Assembly: GCF_900289175.1 (NCBI RefSeq) | Contig: NZ_LT985747.1 | Coordinates: 1,799,667-1,863,666 of the forward strand | Source of the DNA: Paenibacillus faecalis | Lineage (GTDB): Bacteria > Bacillota > Bacilli > Paenibacillales > Paenibacillaceae | Reading direction: 5' to 3' | Length of the DNA stretch: 64,000 nucleotides | In this document: positions 44,063 through 52,267 of the stretch, piece by piece | Layout of the letters: every line of letters starts with the position of its first letter | Position numbering within the stretch: the stretch's first letter is position 1 | The notes under the pieces: model-generated | What the model was told of the DNA's origin: nothing | Seen by the model: the letters and a program-made list of their open reading frames with translations, nothing else | Databases searched by the model: none | Made by a program: the position numbers and the translations under genes

Positions 44063-44190
44063 AAATGTATTTTTGCAGGTAAACTGCCCCAAAAGAGAAT
44101 ATATCGCTGATTTAAATGTATTTTTGCAGGTAAACTGCCCAACCGAGAAAAAATAGCTCGTTTAAATGTTCTTTTGCAGTTAAAGACTAG
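44063..44190 (+). repeat. Right part of a ~50-bp intergenic repeat block
   Basis: Three tandem units beginning AAATGTATTTTTGCAGG at 44063 and 44114 and AAATGTTCTTTTGCAG at 44164 (periods 51 and 50). The first two are nearly identical through GTAAACTGCCC and continue with A-rich sequence ending in an ATMGCT-like element. A decayed unit seems to precede them at 44003-44062, next to the insertion sequence. Confidence 0.75.
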
Positions 44191-44224
44191 AGTTCGTGCC
44201 AAACTTATACTTTCTTAGATTTAA

Positions 44225-44266
44225 ACAAAACCACCGGATTGTAGCCTAAGCTATCTCCCGGTGGTT
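44225..44266 (-). terminator. Terminator of the B12/hybrid-kinase operon
   Basis: AACCACCGG and CCGGTGGTT arms; the minus strand continues TTTTGTTTAA. Confidence 0.75.
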
Positions 44267-44274
44267 GTTCCATC

Positions 44275-46044
44275 TTATTTCAAATATGCTTCCAATTCTC
44301 TGCATGCTTCTTCATATAACGGAAGCAGCGAATCCGTCTCAGCAAGTATAGGTTCCAGAAGGCCATCCTTAGCAGCGGTCTCGATTCGGGATAACAGTCT
44401 GGAAAACCTATCGATCCCAAGACTCAAGCTGCTCGATTTCAGGTTATGAGCTAGAAGCGCAATCTCATCCAGATCACCTGCTTGTATGAACTGTTTAAGC
44501 TTAGCAATTTTAAATGGGGTTTCCTCTTTATACATTTCAAGCAAAACAGATAATAAATCCGGCCCCTCTTCATCATTCAGCTCTTGAATATCATGAAGAA
44601 CGGATTCATCCAGCACCTGATGCGCTTCTGCCTTCGGAAGCCACTTATATAGTGCTTCAGACAAAGAATCGAGATTTACCGGTTTGGTTAAATAATCGTC
44701 CATCCCAGCTGCCAAGAAGCGCTCAGGGTTGCTCTCTTTCGTATCCCCTGTTAGGGCGATGATCGTAACAGGTGAGCAACCCTGTTCCTGCTCAAGTCTT
44801 CGGATCGTTGCTGCTGCCTCCAACCCGCTTTGTTTCGGCATGATATTATCCATAAAAATGAGTGAGTATTGTTTTTGTTGAGCAGCAAGAACAGCTTCTT
44901 CCCCATTGAAGGCCACATCCACATTATCAATGCCTAGCCGCCGAAGCTGCATCAGAAGCACCTGACGATTGATCGGATTGTCCTCTGCGATAAGCACGGG
45001 AGCCTCCAAATGAAGACATTGCCCGTTCAGTGTCCCTGTACCTTGTCCTGTTCTGTGGTTCGCTGTCCTCATCGATGTCCCGATACTATGCACGTCTCCT
45101 TTGTGAAGCTTGATTTCGAACCAGAAGCAGGAGCCCTGCCCCTCTTCACTGTCTAATCCGATAACTCCCTCCATCAGCTCAATGAACGATTTGCATATCG
45201 AAAGCCCTAATCCTGTACCTCCATACTGCGAGGAGCTTCCCTCATCGGTCTGTACATAAGGCTGGAACAGCTTCTTCTGGTCCTCTGATGAAATGCCGAT
45301 ACCGTTGTCCTCTATTTCAAATCGCAGCAGCTGATATTGGCTTGAATCTTCGAGCAAAAGCACCCGAATATTCAATTGACCGCCGCTCGTAAATTTATTC
45401 GCATTGTTCAATAGATTAAGCACCACTTGGTTGATGCGAGCAGAGTCACCAATCAGATGTCGATCTATTCTGTCATCTACGTGAGCGAATAACCGATTGC
45501 CGTTATCTTTAATTTTGCTATCCAGCAGTTTAGAAATATGATTGATCATATGATGGATACCAACCGGCTCTAATTTCAAGTCCATTTTACCGGCGTCAAT
45601 CTTGGACATATCCAACAGATCGTTAATCATATTTAACAATAAGGCTGATGATTCATGAATAACCTTAACCGATTCCCGGTGCTTGGCAGGCAGGTCCGGT
45701 CCATCCATAAGTTCCGCCATCCCCATGATTCCGGTCATCGGCGTTCTTATTTCATGGCTGATCATGGCCAAAAGCGAGCTCTTGGCCTCGTTAGCCCGCT
45801 CCGCCTCCAACCGCGCTTCCTTCAGTTCAGCGTTGCTTTTGGCAAGCTGACGCTGAAGTGTAACCATTTCGTTGTTCATAGCCGAAAATTCACTCAACAC
45901 TTTTTCTTCCTGAGCTCGAAAACGCACAATCTGATCCGACAAATATTCAATCATTTTCCGTAGATCATTTCCCGTCTCAATACTTGATTTCTGCAAGGGT
46001 CTTCCCCCTTCCCTGTAACGGAATAAAGCATCATTTCTAATCAA
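44275..46044 (-). CDS. Soluble hybrid histidine kinase/response regulator with HPt domain
   Basis: Cytoplasmic signalling protein of 589 residues with no membrane segment or PAS domain. An N-terminal coiled coil (about 20-85) leads into HisKA with the phospho-His in MISHEIRTPMTGIMGMAE (about residue 97), the ATPase domain (NLLNNANKF, DNGIGI, GGTGLGLSICKS), a receiver (LIAEDNPINRQVLL, Asp in LIFMDNIMPKQSG, Lys in DDYLTKPV) and a C-terminal HPt domain with the phospho-His in LLAHNLKSSSLSLG. It has no DNA-binding output. Its start overlaps the stop of the B12-binding gene (ATGA), so the B12 protein is the likely sensory input. A GTG/ATG closer in is possible but not needed. Confidence 0.9.
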   Translation of the reverse strand: MIRNDALFRYREGGRPLQKSSIETGNDLRKMIEYLSDQIVRFRAQEEKVLSEFSAMNNEMVTLQRQLAKSNAELKEARLEAERANEAKSSLLAMISHEIRTPMTGIMGMAELMDGPDLPAKHRESVKVIHESSALLLNMINDLLDMSKIDAGKMDLKLEPVGIHHMINHISKLLDSKIKDNGNRLFAHVDDRIDRHLIGDSARINQVVLNLLNNANKFTSGGQLNIRVLLLEDSSQYQLLRFEIEDNGIGISSEDQKKLFQPYVQTDEGSSSQYGGTGLGLSICKSFIELMEGVIGLDSEEGQGSCFWFEIKLHKGDVHSIGTSMRTANHRTGQGTGTLNGQCLHLEAPVLIAEDNPINRQVLLMQLRRLGIDNVDVAFNGEEAVLAAQQKQYSLIFMDNIMPKQSGLEAAATIRRLEQEQGCSPVTIIALTGDTKESNPERFLAAGMDDYLTKPVNLDSLSEALYKWLPKAEAHQVLDESVLHDIQELNDEEGPDLLSVLLEMYKEETPFKIAKLKQFIQAGDLDEIALLAHNLKSSSLSLGIDRFSRLLSRIETAAKDGLLEPILAETDSLLPLYEEACRELEAYLK

Positions 46045-47105
46045 CCAGTGGTCGAAGAAGCGATCAGCTGCTCCGCTAAAATGACGGTCGTTTCAGCATC
46101 AGGTGCATACCCATCTGCACCTATTTCTTTCCATAGGTTAGGGTCCAAATTAAACGGCAGGCCCCCGACCATGATTTTCACACCACTAACAACTCGTTCA
46201 GCCTTTATCTTGGTTATAAGTTCTTTTGCCAAATGAATATGAAATGTCATCGTCACCGATATAGCAATGATATGCGCTTTGTGATCATTTATAGCCTGAA
46301 TCAAACTATCATCAGGAACGTTGGCTCCCAAGTAATACGTATCCCACCCTTCCATTTCAAACGTATCCGCAACCATCCGAAGTCCGATTTCATGCAGCTC
46401 GCTGCCCACACACGCCGCTACCATACGCAGCCCTTTATTGCCTTTCCCAATCCAGTGCGGGTATAGCCCGGAAATAATGGACTGTGTGACAGCCGTACAG
46501 TAATGCTCCTGTGCAACACTAATCGAGCCTTTATGCCATAAGCGTCCAATTTCATATTGTGTTACCTGAAAAATATACTGATATAGCGATTTAATATCCG
46601 TTCCCTGATTCAAAAGTGCATGGATCAACGTTGAAGCTCGTCTCCGGTCTCCATCCAGCAATGCTGAGAGATAGGCCTCTGCTTCCATGGCTAGGGGATT
46701 ACTACTGTCTATATAAGAAGGTATAGAAGAAGCTGGCTCCTTCATCCCCAGATCCAAATACTCCAAAACAATGGCTTTATCCGGATGATCAAGCTTGAGA
46801 ACAATCGCCTCCCGCAGTGCTCCGAGATTCACTCTTACATCTTCGGCAGTAACATGGTATCCCTCCAGCAAAGCCTTCAACCAGGATACATAGTGGATGA
46901 AAAGTGCCGGACTGTTTACGAGTACACTTTCCGCTAGATAATTCAAACTATATAAAGTATCCTGTTTTGTTCTTATTCTTCCAGACGGCCCAAATCTTTG
47001 GAGCAAGTCTGGCTGCCGGGCATACTGCCTGTCCGTAATCCATTCTGCCAGTTCACCCGCCTGTTTCAAAAGTGTCTCGCCTGCGGTACGGAATTGTATA
47101 CTCAA
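46041..47105 (-). CDS. Cobalamin-binding protein with CarH-type photoreceptor motifs
   Basis: Protein of 354 residues. After a ~140-residue N-terminal helical domain of unknown type come a B12-cap four-helix domain and a Rossmann B12-binding domain. The cap contains W-x9-EH (LWHKGSISVAQEHYCT), the signature of light-sensing adenosylcobalamin proteins. The binding domain has E-x-H-x2-G (SELHEIG, with the axial His), S-x-T (AISVTMTF) and GG (MVGGLPF), as in CarH. There is no MerR domain, so it cannot act as CarH does. It is coupled to the hybrid kinase by a 4-nt overlap. AGGAGGG precedes the ATG. Alternative: a cobalamin or redox sensor rather than a photoreceptor. Confidence 0.85.
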   Translation of the reverse strand: MSIQFRTAGETLLKQAGELAEWITDRQYARQPDLLQRFGPSGRIRTKQDTLYSLNYLAESVLVNSPALFIHYVSWLKALLEGYHVTAEDVRVNLGALREAIVLKLDHPDKAIVLEYLDLGMKEPASSIPSYIDSSNPLAMEAEAYLSALLDGDRRRASTLIHALLNQGTDIKSLYQYIFQVTQYEIGRLWHKGSISVAQEHYCTAVTQSIISGLYPHWIGKGNKGLRMVAACVGSELHEIGLRMVADTFEMEGWDTYYLGANVPDDSLIQAINDHKAHIIAISVTMTFHIHLAKELITKIKAERVVSGVKIMVGGLPFNLDPNLWKEIGADGYAPDAETTVILAEQLIASSTTG

Positions 47106-47126
47106 ATACGTCCCTCCTGTGCTGCT

Positions 47127-47423
47127 TTAATCCGCACGAACCGTATATCGTCTAACGATCGGTTTAATATTGGCCAGTTCCTGATCAGGGTACTTCTTTT
47201 CGAGTTCATGAATACGCTTGAAATCATCGCTCGTAACCCATGAAAGATAGCTCTCTTTGTTTGTCCACGTCATGTGTACAATCAGTTCGCCTGGCTTCAC
47301 CTCATTCTGCAACAGCTGAAAAGACAGAAAACCGGGCTGTTTATCTACAGACCGGCTTCGATTTCTATACAGCCCTATCACTTCTTCCGTTTTCTCAACC
47401 GGTACCTGTACGACGGACTGCAC
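47127..47423 (-). CDS. ABM-domain protein, IsdG/HmoB-like heme monooxygenase candidate
   Basis: Small ferredoxin-like-fold protein of 98 residues. TWTNKESYLSWVTSDDFKRIHELE carries the Trp and His that correspond to the catalytic pair of IsdG-type heme oxygenases; the third residue (Asn near the N-terminus) cannot be located, so activity is uncertain. The GTG at 47423 lies 16 nt from AGGAGG, too far; a TTG at the right distance opens another frame that stops after 11 codons. A two-base loss in a TATA run could explain this. First gene of the operon with the B12 protein (21-nt gap) and the kinase. Confidence 0.7.
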   Translation of the reverse strand: MQSVVQVPVEKTEEVIGLYRNRSRSVDKQPGFLSFQLLQNEVKPGELIVHMTWTNKESYLSWVTSDDFKRIHELEKKYPDQELANIKPIVRRYTVRAD

Positions 47424-47496
47424 TATACAATTGGAGATACCTCCTATTTTTAACTAAATTTGGACAAAAGAAAATTAAAAGTTAATCGTTTTTTGT

Positions 47497-47502
47497 ATTA
47501 TA
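47497..47502 (-). promoter_or_regulatory. Candidate -10 of the ABM-B12-kinase operon
   Basis: TATAAT on the minus strand about 75 nt upstream of the first gene; the -35 (TCGAAA-like) is poor. Confidence 0.4.
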
Positions 47503-47609
47503 ACGTATTCTGGTTCAGGTTTCGAACAATAAACGCTAAAAAATAACAAATACAAGCTTCATATAATCGCTCAAACCCGCGTGAGCTCAATGGATATAGA
47601 CTTGCCAAA

Positions 47610-47653
47610 AAAAAACAAAAAATCCTTCTTTCGGACTTAGCCGAAGAAGGATT
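47610..47653 (-). terminator. Terminator of the DUF3243 gene
   Basis: AATCCTTCTTCGG and CCGAAAGAAGGATT arms (one bulged base), then TTTTTGTTTTTTTTT on the minus strand. Confidence 0.85.
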
Positions 47654-47665
47654 ACCGTTCATATT

Positions 47666-48016
47666 TCATTGTATATTGCTTTTCGAAGCCAATTTCACAA
47701 GCATACGAGCCAAATGCTGCTGCTCTTCCTGCGTGCCTGCATTCCACAATTCCTGCAACAGCTTTTCCTCACGGTTCCGTGGCTTTTCATTCGCTGCCAA
47801 ATATCCGGCAACTTTCTCGGCCGCTTGAGCCAGCTGCTCTTCGCTCAAACCAATGCGCTGTGCAAGATGAATGCGTTTATGCAAATACGATTTAAAAGAA
47901 TCAAAATCACTGAGTATCCGATCCTTCTCCCCATCGTCAATCCGGCCGATTGCATCCCCCATCTTGCTTATATCCAGTTTACCGTCTTTTTTCACAACAT
48001 GATTATGCTCTGACAT
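47666..48016 (-). CDS. DUF3243 family protein
   Basis: Cytoplasmic protein of 116 residues. The core DDGEKDRILSDFDSFKSYLHKRIHLAQRIGLSEEQLAQAAE is characteristic of the DUF3243 family of Bacilli, function unknown; the C-terminal ~30 residues (EEKLLQELWNAGTQEEQQHLARMLVKL) form a second helical segment. The frame is open to 48085, but the ATG at 48016 follows AGGAGG and gives the expected start. Confidence 0.82.
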   Translation of the reverse strand: MSEHNHVVKKDGKLDISKMGDAIGRIDDGEKDRILSDFDSFKSYLHKRIHLAQRIGLSEEQLAQAAEKVAGYLAANEKPRNREEKLLQELWNAGTQEEQQHLARMLVKLASKSNIQ

Positions 48017-48148
48017 GACAGGTCCTCCTAATGTTTTGACAATAGCAAGCTTTTTTACTTTACTAAAAAGCGTCACCTTCCACATATTATTTCCGGTATA
48101 AACACTTTAGAATACAACGCAAGACTTTTGGCGTAAAATGCACCGCCG

Positions 48149-48745
48149 TTAATCCAAACGAATCGCGTCATCCTTCACTTTGACGGTGCCATTCGAAAGT
48201 GACATTTTGTATAGTTGCTCTAGGACTTGGTTTGCACTTGGAATCGCATCGATAGCATATTTCTGAGCAAGGTCCTTATCTGTTTGCATTTTATCAAATA
48301 AGTTCTGCATGGATAAAAGATCCTGATATTGTGAAGGAGTATAATCCTCCCAATACTCTTCTTCTGTAATTCCCATCGCCTTAACGATTTTCTTGTGGGT
48401 GTCCTGTACTTCTTTTGGTTGTTGATCTAGTATTTCTCTATGTTTTTGTGCTTCCATTTTTCCTTCTTCCAACGTTGCCGATACACCTACTTGCTTCGCT
48501 AACTGCAGAACCAACTTTTCCTTAACCATATATTCAACAATTTCCGAGTCAGATAGGTCAGTCGATGAAAAGCTGTTCATTTTTTTGAATGTCAAAAGTT
48601 CAACATTTGTAATTTCGTCTGAACCGACCTGAACCAGTACCTTGTCTTCCGTTTTCGTGGCAGAAGATGATATTACACCAACTGTAAGAGCTCCCGTTAG
48701 CAAGATCCCTAAAGCAAGCAACATTTTTTTATATTTTTTCATCAT
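48149..48745 (-). CDS. SurA-N-like secreted/anchored chaperone-type protein
   Basis: Protein of 198 residues with a basic start and one hydrophobic segment (MLLALGILLTGALTVGVI) that could be a signal peptide or anchor; there is no lipobox. The outside part matches the SurA/PrsA N-terminal fold (LVQVGSDEITNVELLTFKKM, VEYMVKEKLVLQLAKQVGV, MGITEEEYWEDYTPSQYQ) but lacks a parvulin domain. Likely an extracytoplasmic folding helper or inhibitor-like relative. The frame extends to 48781 but GAGGGATGG precedes the ATG at 48745 (or 48742). Monocistronic. Confidence 0.72.
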   Translation of the reverse strand: MMKKYKKMLLALGILLTGALTVGVISSSATKTEDKVLVQVGSDEITNVELLTFKKMNSFSSTDLSDSEIVEYMVKEKLVLQLAKQVGVSATLEEGKMEAQKHREILDQQPKEVQDTHKKIVKAMGITEEEYWEDYTPSQYQDLLSMQNLFDKMQTDKDLAQKYAIDAIPSANQVLEQLYKMSLSNGTVKVKDDAIRLD

Positions 48746-48912
48746 AACCCATCCCTCACGGATTAATTCTTCTCTATACATAAACGCATGTAACCCAGAA
48801 AAGTTATATAAAATACAAAAAAAGTAACTTGGATCCTAAACGAGTATGACAAATACCCCCGTATCTGGTAATGTCAATGTATACTCATTATTGGGTTCAA
48901 GGAGGTTCAGAT

Positions 48913-49569
48913 ATGAGTGCATATCACTTTACACTCGCCTTCTTCGTACTGATGATTCTGTTCGGCATGATCAATATGGCCATCAATTACACAACCCGGC
49001 GCGATGGTGAGGGGCCTGTTCCCCTGCGGTTAAAATGGTGGCTGATCCCTGCCCTGTCCGCATTTATTATTGTACCGACCGTACTGTTTTCCATTGGATT
49101 TAAACTTATTTTTCATGCTCCCGGTAATATCGGGCAAATGATAATTTATGAAAATCTAGGGAACCTGATCCACTTTGCCCTGTTGGTGCTGCTCGGATTT
49201 ATTCTGTTCGAAAGCTTTGTTCATCCCGTCAGCATCGCTTTTCTCCGTCTTTTGATACGGCGGGATGTACCCGTATATGTCAAGCAATCGGTCACCCTAT
49301 TCATGGACACCATCATTCTGTACGTCATCTCGCTTATTCCCGGTGTTCATATACATGGACTGCTTGAGGCTCTCTGCATTGCGATATTCTATCTTATGAT
49401 CGAATGGATTCTTATCGGTGTACAGACATGGATTCAACACCGCAAACACACCCGCTCCATGACTGATTCCCAGTTAGAACCTTCCCGATTTAAAAATGGA
49501 GTACAGCAGCCACACGATCATGAGCAATGCCACGATGAACCCGATCTCAATCGTCGGATAACTCCATAA
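48913..49569 (+). CDS. Integral membrane protein of unknown function
   Basis: Protein of 218 residues with five or six predicted helices: YHFTLAFFVLMILFGMINMA, WLIPALSAFIIVPTVLFSIG, NLIHFALLVLLGFILFESF, LFMDTIILYVISLIPGV and LLEALCIAIFYLMIEWILIG. The hydrophilic, His-rich tail (HDHEQCHDEPD) is encoded in the region that overlaps the 3' end of the UbiB gene. The ATG at 48913 follows AAGGAGG; the frame is open upstream to 48871 without a site. No family recognised. Confidence 0.7.
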   Translation: MSAYHFTLAFFVLMILFGMINMAINYTTRRDGEGPVPLRLKWWLIPALSAFIIVPTVLFSIGFKLIFHAPGNIGQMIIYENLGNLIHFALLVLLGFILFESFVHPVSIAFLRLLIRRDVPVYVKQSVTLFMDTIILYVISLIPGVHIHGLLEALCIAIFYLMIEWILIGVQTWIQHRKHTRSMTDSQLEPSRFKNGVQQPHDHEQCHDEPDLNRRITP

Positions 49570-51144
49570 CATCGTCGATTTACGATTGATAGATGCACCG
49601 ATGATCAAACCAACGATAATAATGCTGAAAGCAAGGAGGGCGATGCTGAACGAAATCCGGTTGGTGATCTGATCCAGCTTGCGCATAAGCTGCTTCAACT
49701 CCGGCACACTGATCTCCACCTTCAGCTTGCCCTTGCTGATCAGCGACGACAACTGCCTTGCCTGCTCAGGCAAATCAAGCAAACTCTCCGCAAAATTGGT
49801 GGCTCCAAGAAACACTTTTCGGCCGATGCGCCGCGAGCTGAATCGTTCCTTCAGCAGCCTTCTTCCAAACGGTTCTGCCATGTCAAAAATGCTGATCTTC
49901 GGATCAAGTGTCTCAATGACACCTTCAAGCGTTAACATCGCCTTTCCAAGCAATGTCAGATCAGGAGGCAGTGCAATCCGGTGCCGCTGAGTTACGCCAA
50001 ACAGATCGCTAAGTGCTTTCCCGACACGCACTTGTGCAAAAGGTACATCATAATATTCACTTCTCAGCCGTTCCAGATCAGCCCTTAACCGCTCAAGATC
50101 GCAATCGTCCGGCACAATTCCCATGCGAAGCACCGCACGAATCATTCCTTCTGTGTTCCGCCTCATCAGCGCAATAATAAGACCTGATAATTGATCCTTC
50201 ATATCCTCGCTTAAATAACCGACAAGACCAAAATCCAAAAATATCAGCTTCCCATCATCCTTGACGAGCAAATTGCCCGGATGAGGATCAGCATGGAAAA
50301 AGCCTTCGATAAACATCTGATGCAGCATGCCTTCAATCAAGTTCTTGGCAACCACCTTTAGATCATGACCTTTAGCTGCCAACTCTTTGGTGCGGCTAAG
50401 CGTAATACCCTCTACATATTCCATCATCAATACGCGGGATGTTGTAAACTCCCAATGAATGGCCGGTACTCCAATCACTTCACTATCGCTGAACTGAGCA
50501 GCGATCTTCTCCGCATTTCTCGCTTCATGACTATAGTCCATTTCGGTCATCACGGCTCGGGTAAACTCATCCACCATCTGATCGATCCGGTACTGTTTTA
50601 CCCAATCCCAATGTTTCTCAGCCAAAGAAACGATATCCTTCAGAATTTCAAGATCCCGTCCAATCATCGCCTCCACTCCGGGACGCTGGACTTTGATCGC
50701 TACGGCTTCTCCGCTCTTCAACACCCCGGCATGAACCTGACCAATGGAGGCTGCGGCAAGCGGACGATCATCGAATGTTTGCAGCACTTGCTCGATAGGA
50801 ACACCCCACTCCTCCTCAATCAATGCCCTGGCACTCTCTGAGGAAAAGGGCGGAACACGCTCCTGCAGCTTCACCAATTCCTGGATAATATGATCAGGCA
50901 GCAAATCGGAGCGTGTGCTGGCCAATTGACCGAATTTAACAAAGGCCGGTCCGAGGTCTTCAAGTACTCTGCGAATTCTCTCCCCCAGCTTAATGCTCTC
51001 CGGTTCCTCCCGTGATATCCATCTGACAGGCAGGGAGAGAACATGAAACAGCCCCAGTTCCTCCACCATATAACCAAAGCCATGACGCATAAGCGCCATG
51101 GCGATTTCCCGGTAACGGCCGGCATTTCTGATGAGGACGGCCAT
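49474..51144 (-). CDS. ABC1/UbiB-family atypical kinase (AarF-like)
   Basis: Membrane-associated atypical kinase of 556 residues. The KxGQ motif is in AFVKFGQLASTRSDLLP, the Ala-rich nucleotide loop in AAASIGQVHAG, the catalytic Lys in VAIKVQRPG, and the metal/catalytic motifs in FFHADPHPGNLL and FLDFGLVGYL. Two C-terminal helices follow. UbiB proteins support quinone synthesis; here that would be menaquinone, or membrane lipid handling. It starts directly after the stop of the phasin-like gene (TAAATG). Its last 96 bases overlap the convergent membrane-protein gene. Confidence 0.92.
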   Translation of the reverse strand: MAVLIRNAGRYREIAMALMRHGFGYMVEELGLFHVLSLPVRWISREEPESIKLGERIRRVLEDLGPAFVKFGQLASTRSDLLPDHIIQELVKLQERVPPFSSESARALIEEEWGVPIEQVLQTFDDRPLAAASIGQVHAGVLKSGEAVAIKVQRPGVEAMIGRDLEILKDIVSLAEKHWDWVKQYRIDQMVDEFTRAVMTEMDYSHEARNAEKIAAQFSDSEVIGVPAIHWEFTTSRVLMMEYVEGITLSRTKELAAKGHDLKVVAKNLIEGMLHQMFIEGFFHADPHPGNLLVKDDGKLIFLDFGLVGYLSEDMKDQLSGLIIALMRRNTEGMIRAVLRMGIVPDDCDLERLRADLERLRSEYYDVPFAQVRVGKALSDLFGVTQRHRIALPPDLTLLGKAMLTLEGVIETLDPKISIFDMAEPFGRRLLKERFSSRRIGRKVFLGATNFAESLLDLPEQARQLSSLISKGKLKVEISVPELKQLMRKLDQITNRISFSIALLAFSIIIVGLIIGASINRKSTMLWSYPTIEIGFIVALLMIVWLLYSIFKSGRF

Positions 51145-51462
51145 TTATTCGGACCGTGTCCCTTCCAGCTCTGTCATTTTCGCCTCCAGAGCTTTAATGC
51201 GCTGTTCCAGACTGGAAATATCATCCTTTGAAGGAATGTCCATTTCGTTTAGAATCCGTTTCACTTGCTCATATATGAATGATTTGATCTGAGACTGTTC
51301 TTCCTCTCCCCGCTCAATAAGACGATTGACCAATGCCTTGGATTGTTCAGGAGCCAGCTCTCCCCGTTTGACCAGATCATCAACGACTTTCTCAACTTTT
51401 TCCTTGCTAACTACGGTAAGGCCTAATCCCAGCGAGATTGCTTTCTTAAAAAGATCACCCAT
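51145..51462 (-). CDS. Phasin-family / PHA-granule-type coiled-coil protein
   Basis: Protein of 105 residues. A short hydrophobic N-terminal part (MGDLFKKAISLGLGLTVVSKE) is followed by KVEKVVDDLVKRGELAPEQSK, and a C-terminal coiled coil (DDISSLEQRIKALEAKMTELE). This is the pattern of small phasin-like proteins found next to UbiB/AarF genes in many bacteria. The ATG at 51462 follows GGGAGG; upstream frame to 51555 is not used. Cotranscribed with the UbiB gene; a partner role for UbiB rather than storage-granule binding is plausible. Confidence 0.78.
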   Translation of the reverse strand: MGDLFKKAISLGLGLTVVSKEKVEKVVDDLVKRGELAPEQSKALVNRLIERGEEEQSQIKSFIYEQVKRILNEMDIPSKDDISSLEQRIKALEAKMTELEGTRSE

Positions 51463-51586
51463 CACATTTACCTCCCGATCGTTATCTTTTTGTTTAAACA
51501 CCATTATACCCCGAATACATTCCACAAAAAACGGTTCTAAAACAATCATTACCAAAAAAGCAACGACTCAACCTTGCCTGCTGGCG

Positions 51587-52225
51587 TTAACCTGGAAAGC
51601 GCGCGGCCCACTTGGCAGCCTGTGTGACCAGGGTCCGAAATGGAGGCTGCATAAACGAAGGCTCATGATGCCCAGGCATGAGAAACACAACCCTTCCAAT
51701 GCCATACGTATGACACCAGGCTGCTGGCAAAACTTCGCCCTCATATTCGTATTCAAGAAGCACGGTTTTGTCTGTAAACGGGTCAAAGATAAACCGGTAA
51801 GGTTCCTCTTCCAGCTCGAATGGCTCAATGCCATTCATGATGTCATGCTCCGGAGCTGCCGGAGTAAACATTAATTTTCGGATCGGTGGATGTCCTTTAA
51901 AGCGGCCTCCAATAAGCTGGGCCAATTCATAACGATTGGCCAATGAGATTCCGTTATGAAGTACGAGCAATCCGCCGCCTCCACTCACATAAGAGAGCAA
52001 ACCTGCTGTTTGCTGCGGCGATACTTTTTCGTCCCAAAGATCACTATAAGCAATACAAAGGTCATAAGGATACAGATTGCTTTCCTTTAACATTTTATGA
52101 TTTTCAGTACATTGGACCGTGAACATCTCGTTAAGCAAATAGGTGATCTGTGAGTCAATTCCCTGCAATGGATGAAGTTTCGGGTGAGTATAACTGCCGA
52201 TTAGAAGCGCTTTTTTCCTTTCCAT
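51587..52225 (-). CDS. ThuA-domain protein
   Basis: Cytoplasmic protein of 212 residues with the glutamine-amidotransferase-like ThuA fold: KALLIGSYTHPKLH, YDLCIAYSDLWDE, LSYVSGGGGLLVLHNG, RKLMFTPAAPEHDIMNGIEPF and the GIGRVVFLMPGHHEPSF ending. The nucleophile Cys of class I amidotransferases is not present, as is usual in ThuA proteins. These occur with trehalose and other sugar-use genes, but the exact role is unknown. It follows the uroporphyrinogen synthase gene by 42 nt on the same strand. Confidence 0.8.
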   Translation of the reverse strand: MERKKALLIGSYTHPKLHPLQGIDSQITYLLNEMFTVQCTENHKMLKESNLYPYDLCIAYSDLWDEKVSPQQTAGLLSYVSGGGGLLVLHNGISLANRYELAQLIGGRFKGHPPIRKLMFTPAAPEHDIMNGIEPFELEEEPYRFIFDPFTDKTVLLEYEYEGEVLPAAWCHTYGIGRVVFLMPGHHEPSFMQPPFRTLVTQAAKWAARFPG

Positions 52226-52267
52226 TCTTCACATCCTCCTAACGTATTGATGTTAATCGCAATTTTG

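Noticed and set aside
42455..44274. CRISPR array, considered because of the ~50-bp periodicity
   Set aside because: Whole units repeat rather than short repeats with unique spacers, the copies occur in opposite orientations, and there are no cas genes.
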